Assembly (NCBI RefSeq): GCF_003143775.1
Contig: NZ_QFRJ01000001.1
Location: 124,001 to 188,000 of the forward strand
Length of the DNA: 64,000 bases
Reading direction: 5' to 3'
Source: Brumimicrobium oceani
Lineage (GTDB): Bacteria; Bacteroidota; Bacteroidia; Flavobacteriales_D; Crocinitomicaceae
The notes beneath the pieces are model-generated. The model worked only from the letters and a program-made list of their open reading frames with translations, was not told where the DNA came from and did not search any database. Shown in pieces: positions 17,719 through 25,651 of this stretch (position 1 is its first letter; each line of letters opens with the position of its first letter). A program made the translations under genes and the position numbers.

Positions 17719-17820
17719 ATGGCAAAAAGTCAAGATGCTAAGAAAACTGAAAAAAAAGCGCCGCTAAAAACTCCAAAGGAGAAAAAAGCAGCAAAGCGTG
17801 AGAAGAAAGCGGGCAAATAA
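17719..17820 (+). CDS. Small lysine-rich protein (33 aa)
   Basis: A 33-codon gene beginning MAKSQDAKKTEKKAPLK and ending KREKKAGK. Thirteen of its 33 residues are lysine. It resembles the MAKSQxTxxKKExEKKR lysine-rich leader found in Bacteroidota cold-shock proteins and in short stand-alone proteins. It is flanked by a probable 5' leader and a good terminator (17841-17872), so it looks like a real monocistronic gene. It may bind nucleic acid; that is inferred only from composition. A 10-codon ORF (17662-17694) lies just upstream in the leader. Confidence 0.7.
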   Translation: MAKSQDAKKTEKKAPLKTPKEKKAAKREKKAGK

Positions 17821-17840
17821 TAGCCCTTATAAATGAGGAG

Positions 17841-17872
17841 ATGCTACTTCAAATTTGGAGTAGCATTTTTAT
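17841..17872 (+). terminator. Terminator after the lysine-rich small gene
   Basis: A 10-bp stem (ATGCTACTTC at 17841-17850 with GGAGTAGCAT at 17857-17866, one T-G pair) with a 6-nt loop is followed by TTTTT. Confidence 0.85.
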
Positions 17873-17929
17873 TTCCGGAAATCATACCAGAACTTCATTA
17901 ATTCACTCCACTTGATTATCTTCGTGCTT

Positions 17930-19192
17930 ATGAACAAAATAAGGATTCCTGCGAAAAATAGTATTGATGGTACGCTTACAATTCCTTCCTCCAAAAGTTA
18001 TGCGCAAAGAGCAATTGCATTGGCGGGTTTGTCGAAATCCTCTGTTGTGATACGTAATTTAACAGACAGTGATGATGTGCTTGCAGCGCAAGGGATTATT
18101 GCTGCTCTGGGAGCTATATTTGTTCGGTCGGGAAAGGATTTGATTTTAAAGAGTGGAATTGATATGAATTGCGATTCCGAAATTTCGATTAACTGCAAAG
18201 AGTCTGGCCTGAGCACGCGCTTATTTAGTTCCTTCTCACTGCTGTTTGATGAAGACTTTACGGTAAATGGAGAAGGTTCAATTGCCCAAAGAACTATGGA
18301 GATGGTGATTGATGGATTGGCGGCTTTTGGCAAATCGATTGATAGTAATAAAGGGAAAATACCTTTGAAAATTTCTGGAAAAACCTTAAAAAAGAAGGTC
18401 GAAATAGATGGAAGTATTAGCTCTCAATTTCTTACTGGAGTTTTGATTGTTACCTCTTTTCTAAAACGGGATACAGAAATTAGAGTACCCAAATTAAAGA
18501 GTAAGCCCTATATAGAGATGACCTTAGATTTAATGCGGTATTTTGGTTTGAAAGTGGAGCATAAGGATTTTGAGATTTTTCAGATTAAAGGAAATCAAAG
18601 TATAGGTGAGGAGCTTGTTTATGAAGTGGAGGGAGATTGGAGTGCGGCTTCTTTTCACATTGTGGCTGCAGCTGTAGGCGGACATATTCAGTTGAAAGGA
18701 CTAAAGGCAGATTCTCGACAGGGTGACAAGGTGATTTTGGATGCGGTAAAGCGAGCTGGAGCTTCCGTAGAGTGGAGGAATGGTGATTTGATTATTCAAA
18801 AAGATGAGCTTCTTCCTTTCGAATTTGATGCTGGGGAATGTCCAGATTTGTTTCCTCCATTGGCGGTTTTGGCGGCTTATGCCAGTGGAAAATCGACTAT
18901 TTCTGGAGTTCACCGACTAAAGCACAAGGAAAGTGACAGAGGAATAACATTGCAGCAGGAATTCGCTAAAATAGGAGTGAGGATTGATTTGAATGGTGAT
19001 GAAATGGTCATTCATGGGAAAGGAACTCCTATTGTACAGAAAGAAGTTACTTTCTCTTCTCATAATGACCATCGAATTGCCATGGCGATGAGTTTGTTGA
19101 GTATTGGAGCAGAAAAATCAATTTACATTGAACACGCTGGGGCTGTAGATAAGTCATATCCTGATTTTTATAAAGACTTTTTAACAATTTAG
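17930..19192 (+). CDS. aroA: 3-phosphoshikimate 1-carboxyvinyltransferase (EPSP synthase)
   Basis: A 420-residue cytosolic enzyme of the shikimate pathway that joins phosphoenolpyruvate to shikimate-3-phosphate. The start at 17930 (MNKIRIPAKN) is the first ATG; a TTG six codons earlier is less likely. Motifs are PSSKSYAQRAIALA near the N-terminus (substrate lysine), SSQFLTGVLI, HKESDRG and NDHRIAMAMSL. The sequence is of the divergent Bacteroidota type, with the usual DPGLTxRF-like site changed to ESGLSTRLFSSF. It lies 49 nt upstream of the GreA-like gene and the two may be co-transcribed. Confidence 0.95.
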   Translation: MNKIRIPAKNSIDGTLTIPSSKSYAQRAIALAGLSKSSVVIRNLTDSDDVLAAQGIIAALGAIFVRSGKDLILKSGIDMNCDSEISINCKESGLSTRLFSSFSLLFDEDFTVNGEGSIAQRTMEMVIDGLAAFGKSIDSNKGKIPLKISGKTLKKKVEIDGSISSQFLTGVLIVTSFLKRDTEIRVPKLKSKPYIEMTLDLMRYFGLKVEHKDFEIFQIKGNQSIGEELVYEVEGDWSAASFHIVAAAVGGHIQLKGLKADSRQGDKVILDAVKRAGASVEWRNGDLIIQKDELLPFEFDAGECPDLFPPLAVLAAYASGKSTISGVHRLKHKESDRGITLQQEFAKIGVRIDLNGDEMVIHGKGTPIVQKEVTFSSHNDHRIAMAMSLLSIGAEKSIYIEHAGAVDKSYPDFYKDFLTI

Positions 19193-19241
19193 GAGAGCTA
19201 TTTAGAGTATAGTGAATTAAAAAAATCGACATTAGGGAAAT

Positions 19242-19694
19242 ATGGAAGCGGTAAAAAAAGAGGTGATCACGGCAATAGAAAAGGAACTGGATGAAAGACT
19301 TGAAATTTCAACTCAAACTTTCAATGATGCTTTAGAGGCCCGTAATAACGACACGAAAAGCAGCGCTGGAGATAAATATGAAACCAGTAGAGCGATGATG
19401 CAACAAGAAATGGACAACGCCGATGCAATTATTCACCAAGTAAAAATGTATAAGAATGAACTGCGTAGATTGCCCATCGAAGAGAAGTCTGATCGGGTAA
19501 TTTCTGGTAGTTTTGTTGAGACCGACAAAGGATTCTATTTTATAGGATTAAGTGTGGGGAAAATCGAGGTTCAAAATCAAATTGTTTATGCTATTTCGAC
19601 GGCTTCGCCCTTGGGTAAGTTGTTGTTGCATAAGGAAGTGGGAGATGAAGTGGTGTTGAATAATAGGGTGCAGTCAATCAAGCGCATCATTTAA
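19242..19694 (+). CDS. GreA/GreB C-terminal-like protein
   Basis: A 150-residue protein. The first 80 residues are charged and helical (coiled-coil-like, with SAGDKYETSRAMMQQEMDNA). The last 65 residues form a small beta domain ending ISTASPLGKLLLHKEVGDEVVLNN, which closely mirrors the GreA C-terminus (SPIGRALIGKEVGDEV). That domain binds RNA polymerase at the secondary channel. Close relatives in flavobacteria often carry the label 3-oxoacyl-ACP synthase, which nothing in this sequence supports. A role in transcription or RNA-polymerase binding is inferred. It lies 49 nt after aroA. Confidence 0.7.
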   Translation: MEAVKKEVITAIEKELDERLEISTQTFNDALEARNNDTKSSAGDKYETSRAMMQQEMDNADAIIHQVKMYKNELRRLPIEEKSDRVISGSFVETDKGFYFIGLSVGKIEVQNQIVYAISTASPLGKLLLHKEVGDEVVLNNRVQSIKRII

Positions 19695-19771
19695 TTCTCT
19701 TATTAAAGAATAAAAATCAGCTACTGCGGGCTTTTGGCATGCGATAGCTGAGTTTAGATTATTCTTTTAGT

Positions 19772-20356
19772 TTATCTCAAAGGAACTGGTTGATTTGCTG
19801 TTGTTTTCAATATTCCTTTTGGTGTAACCACGTAATGCAGTGGAATATCGTATTCATTGGGCTCTAAATCATCATGAATGTCAAACATCGTGAGTCCAAT
19901 GAAGAGGGTTTCGGGAGCGCATTCTGCTAGAAATCTATCGTAAAATCCTTTGCCGTACCCTAATCGATTTCCATGTTGATCCACGGCGAGTAATGGAACG
20001 ATGACAACCTGAATTTTCTTAACGTCGACATCTTCACCTGTAACGGGTTCTGGTATTCCGTATGCATTGTCTTGAAATTGCGTGTGGTCATCCAAGATTT
20101 TGTGGGTCATATTGTTTTTATCAAAATTGGAAACTGGAATACACACCCTGTTGTTTCGTCTTAATCTTTTCACCAAAGGAATTGTATCTACTTCTCTTAA
20201 GCGGTGAATGGGCAAGAAACAATGAATCAATTTGTGATTAAACATCCAGTTTCTTAAGAAATTATTGGTGATCTGCTGTGAATAGTAGATGCATTGTTCC
20301 GACGTAAAGTCTTTTCTCAATGCTCTATATTGATTGCGAATTTCTTCTCTTGTCAT
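19772..20356 (-). CDS. 5-formyltetrahydrofolate cyclo-ligase
   Basis: A 194-residue ATP-dependent enzyme that converts 5-formyl-THF to 5,10-methenyl-THF. The N-terminal basic motif (RNQYRALRKDF) and the nucleotide-binding GYGKGFYDRFL (about 133-143) are characteristic, and the length matches the family. Its start codon overlaps the ybaB stop by one base (TAATG), so the two are translationally coupled. Confidence 0.93.
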   Translation of the reverse strand: MTREEIRNQYRALRKDFTSEQCIYYSQQITNNFLRNWMFNHKLIHCFLPIHRLREVDTIPLVKRLRRNNRVCIPVSNFDKNNMTHKILDDHTQFQDNAYGIPEPVTGEDVDVKKIQVVIVPLLAVDQHGNRLGYGKGFYDRFLAECAPETLFIGLTMFDIHDDLEPNEYDIPLHYVVTPKGILKTTANQPVPLR

Positions 20357-20655
20357 TACATTCCTGGTATTAGTCCTTTGGCAGAGTTGGCCATTTCTTT
20401 CTCGTTTGCTGCATCCGCGGCTTGTATTGCACGATTTAAGGCTACGCTTAAAAGGTCTTCTAGATCTTCTTTTTCCATTTGGTCTAAAGAAGTGTTGATG
20501 GAGAGCTTCGTTAATTTTCTGTTTCCATTCATTTCTACCTCAATGAGATTTCCTCCCGCTTCGCCTCGTACAATTATTGTGTCTAATTTCTCTTTTGAAA
20601 GTTGTGCTTGTTCTTGCATTTTTTGCAATTTAGCCATCATGTCTTTTCCGAACAT
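20356..20655 (-). CDS. ybaB: YbaB/EbfC family nucleoid-associated protein
   Basis: A 99-residue DNA-binding protein. The order is a helix (MAKLQKMQEQAQLSKEKLDTI), central strands (VRGEAGGNLIEVEMNGNRKLTKLSI) and a C-terminal helix (EDLEDLLSVALNRAIQAADAAN), which is the YbaB tweezer fold. Such dimers coat DNA and may aid RecR. It is the first gene of a two-gene operon with the folate cyclo-ligase, joined by a TAATG overlap, an unusual partner since ybaB normally sits with dnaX-recR. Confidence 0.92.
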   Translation of the reverse strand: MFGKDMMAKLQKMQEQAQLSKEKLDTIIVRGEAGGNLIEVEMNGNRKLTKLSINTSLDQMEKEDLEDLLSVALNRAIQAADAANEKEMANSAKGLIPGM

Positions 20656-20801
20656 ATTTTTTGATTTTTGTTTTACAAAGATATAAAATGTTTGTGATTT
20701 CGTGGGTTTTGGGTGATTCGCTGCCGCTCATGGTTTTCTCGCAGATTTTCGCGGATTTTATTTGTTGGGTGATTTTTTTGAATAGGTGTAAAGTTGTTTC
20801 C

Positions 20802-20833
20802 AAAAAAAAGCCCTCACAATGTGGAGGGCTTTT
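20802..20833 (-). terminator. Terminator of accA
   Basis: A 10-bp perfect stem (AAAAGCCCTC at 20806-20815 region with GAGGGCTTTT) has an 8-nt partly paired loop and eight T residues on the minus strand. It lies 20 nt past the accA stop. Confidence 0.88.
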
Positions 20834-20853
20834 AATATTTTTGGGAATGAAGT

Positions 20854-21807
20854 TTATTGAAAAACACCCATGTCTATAAATTTATTCATTCTTTTTTCAC
20901 ATCTTTCTTCTGGGTCAAGCTTCGAGAGTAAAGTGATTTGACGTTTGACTTCACGTTTTACTGTGGCAAACATTTCTTCTTTATTTCGATGTGCTCCGTT
21001 GATTGGTTCTTTGATTACGCCATCAACCAACTTTAACCTTTTCATGTCCTCCGAAGTTAGTTTCAAGGCTTCTGCTGCTTTTTCTTTGTAATCCCAAGAT
21101 CTCCAAAGGATTGAAGAACAAGATTCTGGTGAAATAACAGAGTACCAAGTGTTCTCCAACATAATGACTTTATCGCCGACACCAATTCCTAATGCTCCTC
21201 CAGAAGCTCCTTCTCCGATAATAATACAGATAATTGGAACTTTAATGTTCATCATTTCATAGATGTTGCGCGCTATGGCTTCTCCTTGACCACGCTCTTC
21301 TGCTTCAAGACCAGGGAATGCTCCAGGTGTATCTATAAAAGTAACGATAGGTTTGTTGAACTTTTCTGCCATTTTCATTAATCGCAAGGCTTTTCTGTAA
21401 CCCTCAGGATTCGCCATTCCGAAATTGCGGTACTGACGCATTTTGGTGTTCATTCCTTTTTGTTGACCTACAAACATCACTGTTTTTCCATCAATAGAAC
21501 CCCAACCGCCAACCATGGCTTTATCATCAGCTACATTTCTATCGCCATGTAATTCTTGGAAATCACCATGTGTAATAGCATCAATGTAAGCCAATGTGTA
21601 TGGACGTTCTGGGTGACGCGATAATTGTACTCGCTGCCATGGAGTTAAGTTAGAAAAAACCTCAATGGTCTTTTCCTCTAGCTTTTGTTCCAAAGCCTTG
21701 ATTTTATCTGTCATATCCAACTCTGCATCCTGACCAATTTCTTGTGCTTTAGCAATTTGATCTTCCAATGCTTTCAACGGTTCTTCGAAATCTAAATATG
21801 TTGACAT
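20854..21807 (-). CDS. accA: Acetyl-CoA carboxylase, carboxyltransferase alpha subunit
   Basis: A 317-residue cytosolic subunit that, with AccD, transfers the carboxyl group from biotin to acetyl-CoA to make malonyl-CoA for fatty acid synthesis. The N-terminal helical part ([20 protein letters not shown]) is followed by the crotonase-like core with [51 protein letters not shown] and [15 protein letters not shown]. All are as in E. coli AccA. It is divergent from ispE with about 64 nt between the starts, so the promoters overlap closely. Confidence 0.97.
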   Translation of the reverse strand: MSTYLDFEEPLKALEDQIAKAQEIGQDAELDMTDKIKALEQKLEEKTIEVFSNLTPWQRVQLSRHPERPYTLAYIDAITHGDFQELHGDRNVADDKAMVGGWGSIDGKTVMFVGQQKGMNTKMRQYRNFGMANPEGYRKALRLMKMAEKFNKPIVTFIDTPGAFPGLEAEERGQGEAIARNIYEMMNIKVPIICIIIGEGASGGALGIGVGDKVIMLENTWYSVISPESCSSILWRSWDYKEKAAEALKLTSEDMKRLKLVDGVIKEPINGAHRNKEEMFATVKREVKRQITLLSKLDPEERCEKRMNKFIDMGVFQ

Positions 21808-21859
21808 TTTTTATATTCTTTTTGAGCGCGGAAAGTTACAAAAAATTGTCAGCTATTTC

Positions 21860-21867
21860 TAAATTTG
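21860..21867 (+). promoter_or_regulatory. -7 element of ispE
   Basis: TAAATTTG fits TAnnTTTG and ends 4 nt before the ispE ATG. If used, the transcript would have almost no leader, so ispE may be translated from a leaderless or nearly leaderless mRNA. No good TTTG is found at -33. Confidence 0.4.
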
Positions 21868-21871
21868 TACC

Positions 21872-22684
21872 ATGATATCATTTCCAATTTGTAAAATTAA
21901 CCTCGGATTGAGCATTCTTGCGAAGAGAAAAGACGGCTACCATGAAATAAATTCTTTAATGTATCCCGTTCCTGTAAAGGACGTGCTGGAGATTGTTCCC
22001 GCCGATGAATTTAAATTTCAGTCGGCTGGTTTGCCTATTCCCGGAGAGACAAAAAATAATTTGGTTTTGCGTGCTTACGAACTAATGCAAAAAGAATTTA
22101 ATCTTCCACCAGTTTCTATTTTTCTCTATAAAAATATTCCCATGGGTGGTGGATTGGGCGGCGGTTCATCCAACTGTGCAGAGACGCTAAAGGTTTTAAA
22201 TGAACTTTTCGAATTAGGATTAAGCACAAAGGATTTACAAAAGAGGGCAGCTAAATTGGGGTCTGATTGTGCTTTCTTTATTGCTTCAACGCCACAAATT
22301 GCAAAGGGTAGAGGGGAAGAGTTAAGCTCTTTTGACCTCAATTTGAAGGGCAAAACTTTGGTTTTGGTGAATAATGGAACGCATATTAGCACAGCGGATG
22401 CTTATGGTCGAATTATACCGCAAACTCCAGTGACTCTGTTGGAAAATGTTTTAAATGAATCCATGGAGGATTGGAAAACTTCTTTAATCAATGATTTCGA
22501 AGCACCTACCTTATTGGTTTATCCGGAACTGGCGAAGATTAAGCAAGAACTCTATGATTTAGGTGCAATTTACTCGGCTATGACGGGTTCAGGGTCTACA
22601 ATGTTTGGGATTTTTGATAGTGTGCCAGCATTGAATGGACAATTTAATTTTAAAAACGGTTTTGTTGAGGTAGTGGAATTGTGA
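21872..22684 (+). CDS. ispE: 4-diphosphocytidyl-2-C-methyl-D-erythritol kinase
   Basis: A 270-residue GHMP kinase of the non-mevalonate (MEP) isoprenoid pathway; it phosphorylates CDP-methylerythritol. Lys8 (CKINLGLSIL), GYHEINSLM, the glycine-rich ATP loop PMGGGLGGGSSN (90-101) and the catalytic region KLGSDCAFFI are all present, with the third GHMP motif MTGSGSTMFG. The organism therefore makes isoprenoids by the MEP route. The gene faces the FG-GAP gene, and a palindromic repeat separates the two stops. Confidence 0.96.
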   Translation: MISFPICKINLGLSILAKRKDGYHEINSLMYPVPVKDVLEIVPADEFKFQSAGLPIPGETKNNLVLRAYELMQKEFNLPPVSIFLYKNIPMGGGLGGGSSNCAETLKVLNELFELGLSTKDLQKRAAKLGSDCAFFIASTPQIAKGRGEELSSFDLNLKGKTLVLVNNGTHISTADAYGRIIPQTPVTLLENVLNESMEDWKTSLINDFEAPTLLVYPELAKIKQELYDLGAIYSAMTGSGSTMFGIFDSVPALNGQFNFKNGFVEVVEL

Positions 22685-22690
22685 TTTTTT

Positions 22691-22770
22691 GCGCCGACGG
22701 GGCGCAATGTTGCCCGTAGAGGCGCAATGTTGCCCCGTAGAGGCGCAATGCATTGCGCCTCTACGGGGCA
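22691..22770. repeat. Short tandem repeat ending in a 40-bp perfect palindrome
   Basis: Three GC-rich units of about 20 bp, each carrying the core GTAGAGGCGCAATG or a variant, run from 22691. The last unit is followed by its exact reverse complement, so 22731-22770 is a perfect 40-bp palindrome centred at 22750/22751. Seven A residues follow, so it can terminate the minus-strand gene and probably also ispE. The core resembles GTAGAGRCGC...GCGYCTCTAC palindromes scattered in many bacterial genomes. The GC content is far above that of the flanks. Confidence 0.93.
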
Positions 22771-22776
22771 AAAAAA

Positions 22777-25023
22777 TCACTGAATAATTATCTTGCGTGT
22801 TGATACAAATTGGGATGAATTGCTGAAAACAACGGTGTAAATTCCTTTGGCAGCCGAAGACAAATCTAACTGAGCATTTCCTAAAAGTGGCTTGCTTTCT
22901 TTTATCAACTGGCCTAAATGATCGTAAACCAATACGTTTAATTCCTGATTAATTCCTTTTAAATCAATAGTAAACCATCCGCTGCTACTGGGATTTGGGT
23001 AGATGTTAATTTGCTGATCTATTTTTTCTAGTGCGTTGGCGTTGAGAATGTCTTCGCTGTTTACTCCAGCAGTATACGCCCAAATCCCACCCAAATCTGT
23101 ACCTACGAACATATCAAACCGACCATCCGCGCGAATTTTATCTATGTATGGTGCCGAATATGCTCCAGTTTCTATAAATGAATAATGGTCGGAGAGTAAG
23201 GTGAACGCATCTCCATCTGCTAGGTTATTGTCAATATCTCCGAAATAATAAATTGTTCCTTTCCTGTTTCCTGCAAATAAATGGGTGGTGTCGTTGTTTC
23301 TAAGAAAGGCGGGAACGGTATAATTGTCAGGTAAAAAAGCTTCGCCCATATCTACATTTCCCAAATCTGTTGTGATCAATTCAAAGGAAGGCATTGTGGA
23401 AGATCCTATGTTTTTGTAATAAGTAATCCCTGCTGATTTTCCACCGATTACAATGTCTAATAGTCCATCATTATTTAAATCAAAAAGTTGGGGAGAGGCG
23501 AAAGCGCTCACTTGGATGGGTTGATTTAAATGATCTGTCATATTTATTTGTTGAAGCACGAAATCTTCTGGTCCATTGCCTGTTTTAGTGTATAAATGGA
23601 GTTTTCCATTGGCAGATCCTAAGATCATTTCATTTTTTCCATCGCCCAAAAGATCGCCGAAAGTGGGATGCATTCTCAACCCATATCCCGCAGTTGACAG
23701 CGATAACCAATCATCAGAAATAAATGTAAATTCTGGTGTTGTTGCTGTTCCCGTGTTTTGATAATATTGAATCTTTGAAATTTTATCGGACGGATCTAGG
23801 TACCTGAAATTTGTTGAAACCAGTAAATCTTTGAGTCCATCTTCATTTAAATCTACCAATACAGGGATAGCTCCTTTACCGTTTTCAATCATTTGATCTT
23901 GCAAAAAGTTTTCCTTTACAAAAGAAAAGTTGGGATTTTGATTCGTTCCTAGATTTTTATAGAACCAAACACTTTCCGTATTTTCAGACCCTCCGCTGGC
24001 ATTGGTTCCTACAATTAAATCTTTAACGCCATCATGATTGACATCTTCATAAAAAGCGGCTGGAAAAATGGGCAGATTTAAAGGGGTTGTGTTGCTCGGG
24101 AAATTCGCATCCATGCTGGTCATTAGGGCATCAGCTCCTGGAGCGGAACCGTTGATTAACGCTGTTAAATTACGGTGCGAAACATCTCCCAAAATTAAAT
24201 CCATGGAGTTGTCGTTATTTAAGTCGAGCGAGAGTAAACTTGATCCGGCATGGCGTACACCATTTTGTGGTGGGTGGATGTTGGATGGGTCACAAGGGCC
24301 CACATTTGAATCGAGTTGAATGTTGTTGTCTGTATCGCTTTCTATGAATTTCCCCCAACAACGATCGCTCAATTCAAACTTGAGCGAATCGGGAATCCCA
24401 TAATCTTCAATGGATTGGTTTTTGTGGAATTCGACCTGTTGACCATTGATGTTAAAAGTCAAAACATCCATATCTCCGTCTCCATCTATATCTTCAAATG
24501 CTGGAATATCGATAGAACTTACATATAAGTTTGAATAGTTTCCGTTAGAATAAATGGATTGTAGTATTTCGTGTTCCAGCGTCCATTGCAGTCCGATTGA
24601 AGAATTTCCTACATTTCGATACACTTTTACACCGCCTATTCCATAGGTAAAAAGGTCCTTTTTTCCATCTGCGTTAAAATCAACCAGAGCAACTTTATAC
24701 CGAAGTTCCTCTGGAAATAGATCTCTGCTATTGTAGAGAAATTCATATTTTTTCTCTCCGTTTTCCTCCATGGCTTTAAATATGCGAATTTGGTTGGCGC
24801 TTCTATCAAAAATAAATAAATCATCCATTCCATCAAAGTTGACATCAATCGTTGAAAATTGCGCATGATTCAGACCTCCAGCCCAAGGAAAAGCGAGTGT
24901 ATTTCCTCCTTTTTTTACTTGAATACTGTCGTTGTAAATGAATCCAAATTGTGAAAATGTAGTGTTGATGAATAAGAATAGAAATATTTGAAGTGTATAT
25001 AGGGAAGGAGCGCTCAGTTTCAT
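22777..25023 (-). CDS. Secreted FG-GAP/VCBS repeat protein with T9SS type A sorting domain
   Basis: A 748-residue protein started at the ATG at 25023, which gives a signal peptide (LQIFLFLFINTTFSQ). At least eight calcium-binding-type motifs of the FG-GAP/VCBS class follow: DVNFDGMDD, DFNADGKKD, DIDGDGDMD, DLNNDNSMD, DVNHDGVKD, DLNEDGLKD, DLLGDGKNE and DLNNDGLLD, consistent with a seven- or eight-bladed propeller. The C-terminus (INIYPNPSSSGWFTIDL ... STRKIIIQ) is a T9SS type A sorting domain. It is probably displayed on the cell surface; the ligand is unknown. The 5' side carries a family-2 MITE at 25045. Confidence 0.9.
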   Translation of the reverse strand: MKLSAPSLYTLQIFLFLFINTTFSQFGFIYNDSIQVKKGGNTLAFPWAGGLNHAQFSTIDVNFDGMDDLFIFDRSANQIRIFKAMEENGEKKYEFLYNSRDLFPEELRYKVALVDFNADGKKDLFTYGIGGVKVYRNVGNSSIGLQWTLEHEILQSIYSNGNYSNLYVSSIDIPAFEDIDGDGDMDVLTFNINGQQVEFHKNQSIEDYGIPDSLKFELSDRCWGKFIESDTDNNIQLDSNVGPCDPSNIHPPQNGVRHAGSSLLSLDLNNDNSMDLILGDVSHRNLTALINGSAPGADALMTSMDANFPSNTTPLNLPIFPAAFYEDVNHDGVKDLIVGTNASGGSENTESVWFYKNLGTNQNPNFSFVKENFLQDQMIENGKGAIPVLVDLNEDGLKDLLVSTNFRYLDPSDKISKIQYYQNTGTATTPEFTFISDDWLSLSTAGYGLRMHPTFGDLLGDGKNEMILGSANGKLHLYTKTGNGPEDFVLQQINMTDHLNQPIQVSAFASPQLFDLNNDGLLDIVIGGKSAGITYYKNIGSSTMPSFELITTDLGNVDMGEAFLPDNYTVPAFLRNNDTTHLFAGNRKGTIYYFGDIDNNLADGDAFTLLSDHYSFIETGAYSAPYIDKIRADGRFDMFVGTDLGGIWAYTAGVNSEDILNANALEKIDQQINIYPNPSSSGWFTIDLKGINQELNVLVYDHLGQLIKESKPLLGNAQLDLSSAAKGIYTVVFSNSSQFVSTRKIIIQ

Positions 25024-25044
25024 TTTTAAGAACTTTATTAAATA

Positions 25045-25204
25045 GTGTCTGGACGGAAACACATCAAAATTAAAAATATTTCTTTTTGCGATAGTTCCCT
25101 TGATTTTTAATCGCCTGATGCTAAGGCATCACCTCATAAAAATAAATTCAACTCTCATCAAAAATAATCTATTTTATAAAATTCGTCTGTTTCCGACCAA
25201 CCAC
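25045..25204 (-). mobile_element. Family-2 MITE, complete copy
   Basis: A 160-bp non-coding element. The left end GTGTCTGGACGGAAACA and the reverse complement of the right end, GTGGTTGGTCGGAAACAGA, form imperfect terminal inverted repeats of about 19 bp. The 6-bp sequence TAAATA directly flanks both ends (25039-25044 and 25205-25210), as expected for a target-site duplication. A second copy, interrupted, is at 60543-61047. It holds no reading frame, so movement must have used a transposase from elsewhere. Confidence 0.75.
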
Positions 25205-25307
25205 TAAATAGATTTCGATTAGGTAAAATTATGGAATAAAATCTTTCCAGCCTAATGATCATTTATAGCGCCATTGGTTTTGATTTTCAGAATGTATTCT
25301 CAAAACC

Positions 25308-25640
25308 TTAGCCAATTTCATTTTTTATCTCTTTTTCCACAGCTTGAAAGACCTTATTGATGAAATCGATTTTTTCTTCCAATTCAGAGGAAGATCTATT
25401 TTTTGATTCGTTTTCAAGCACATCAATGCTGGGATAGAGTTCTTCAATTTGAAAAAGCTTAATGCTGGTTTTTAATTTATGCGCAAGAAATGAAATTTGA
25501 TCTAAGTCTTTATTTTTGAGTTTTTCATAAAGCTCATTGATGTGAGACTGAGTTTCAGTAGTGAACACATTTAATATTTCAATTTTGTCCGTTTGAGATT
25601 CCATCATGTCTAGTACATCTAAAGAGTAGGAGTAGCTCAT
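25308..25640 (-). CDS. Histidine phosphotransfer (Hpt) protein
   Basis: A 110-residue, all-helical protein with the Hpt motif FLAHKLKTSIKLF at about residues 51-63; the histidine in AHKLKT is the phosphorylation site. It lacks any other domain. It is the last gene of a three-gene operon, 11 nt after the hybrid kinase, so it should carry phosphate from the kinase's receiver to the NtrC-type regulator or to the orphan receiver at 35382. It may act in either direction. Confidence 0.87.
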   Translation of the reverse strand: MSYSYSLDVLDMMESQTDKIEILNVFTTETQSHINELYEKLKNKDLDQISFLAHKLKTSIKLFQIEELYPSIDVLENESKNRSSSELEEKIDFINKVFQAVEKEIKNEIG

Positions 25641-25651
25641 CTTTTGAATTT

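Noticed and set aside
19242-19694. 3-oxoacyl-ACP synthase
   Set aside because: The common label for homologues; no catalytic Cys-His-His triad or thiolase fold segment is present in 150 residues.
20294-20686. A 130-codon plus-strand frame opposite ybaB and the cyclo-ligase gene
   Set aside because: It is antisense to two well-supported genes and shows no domain.
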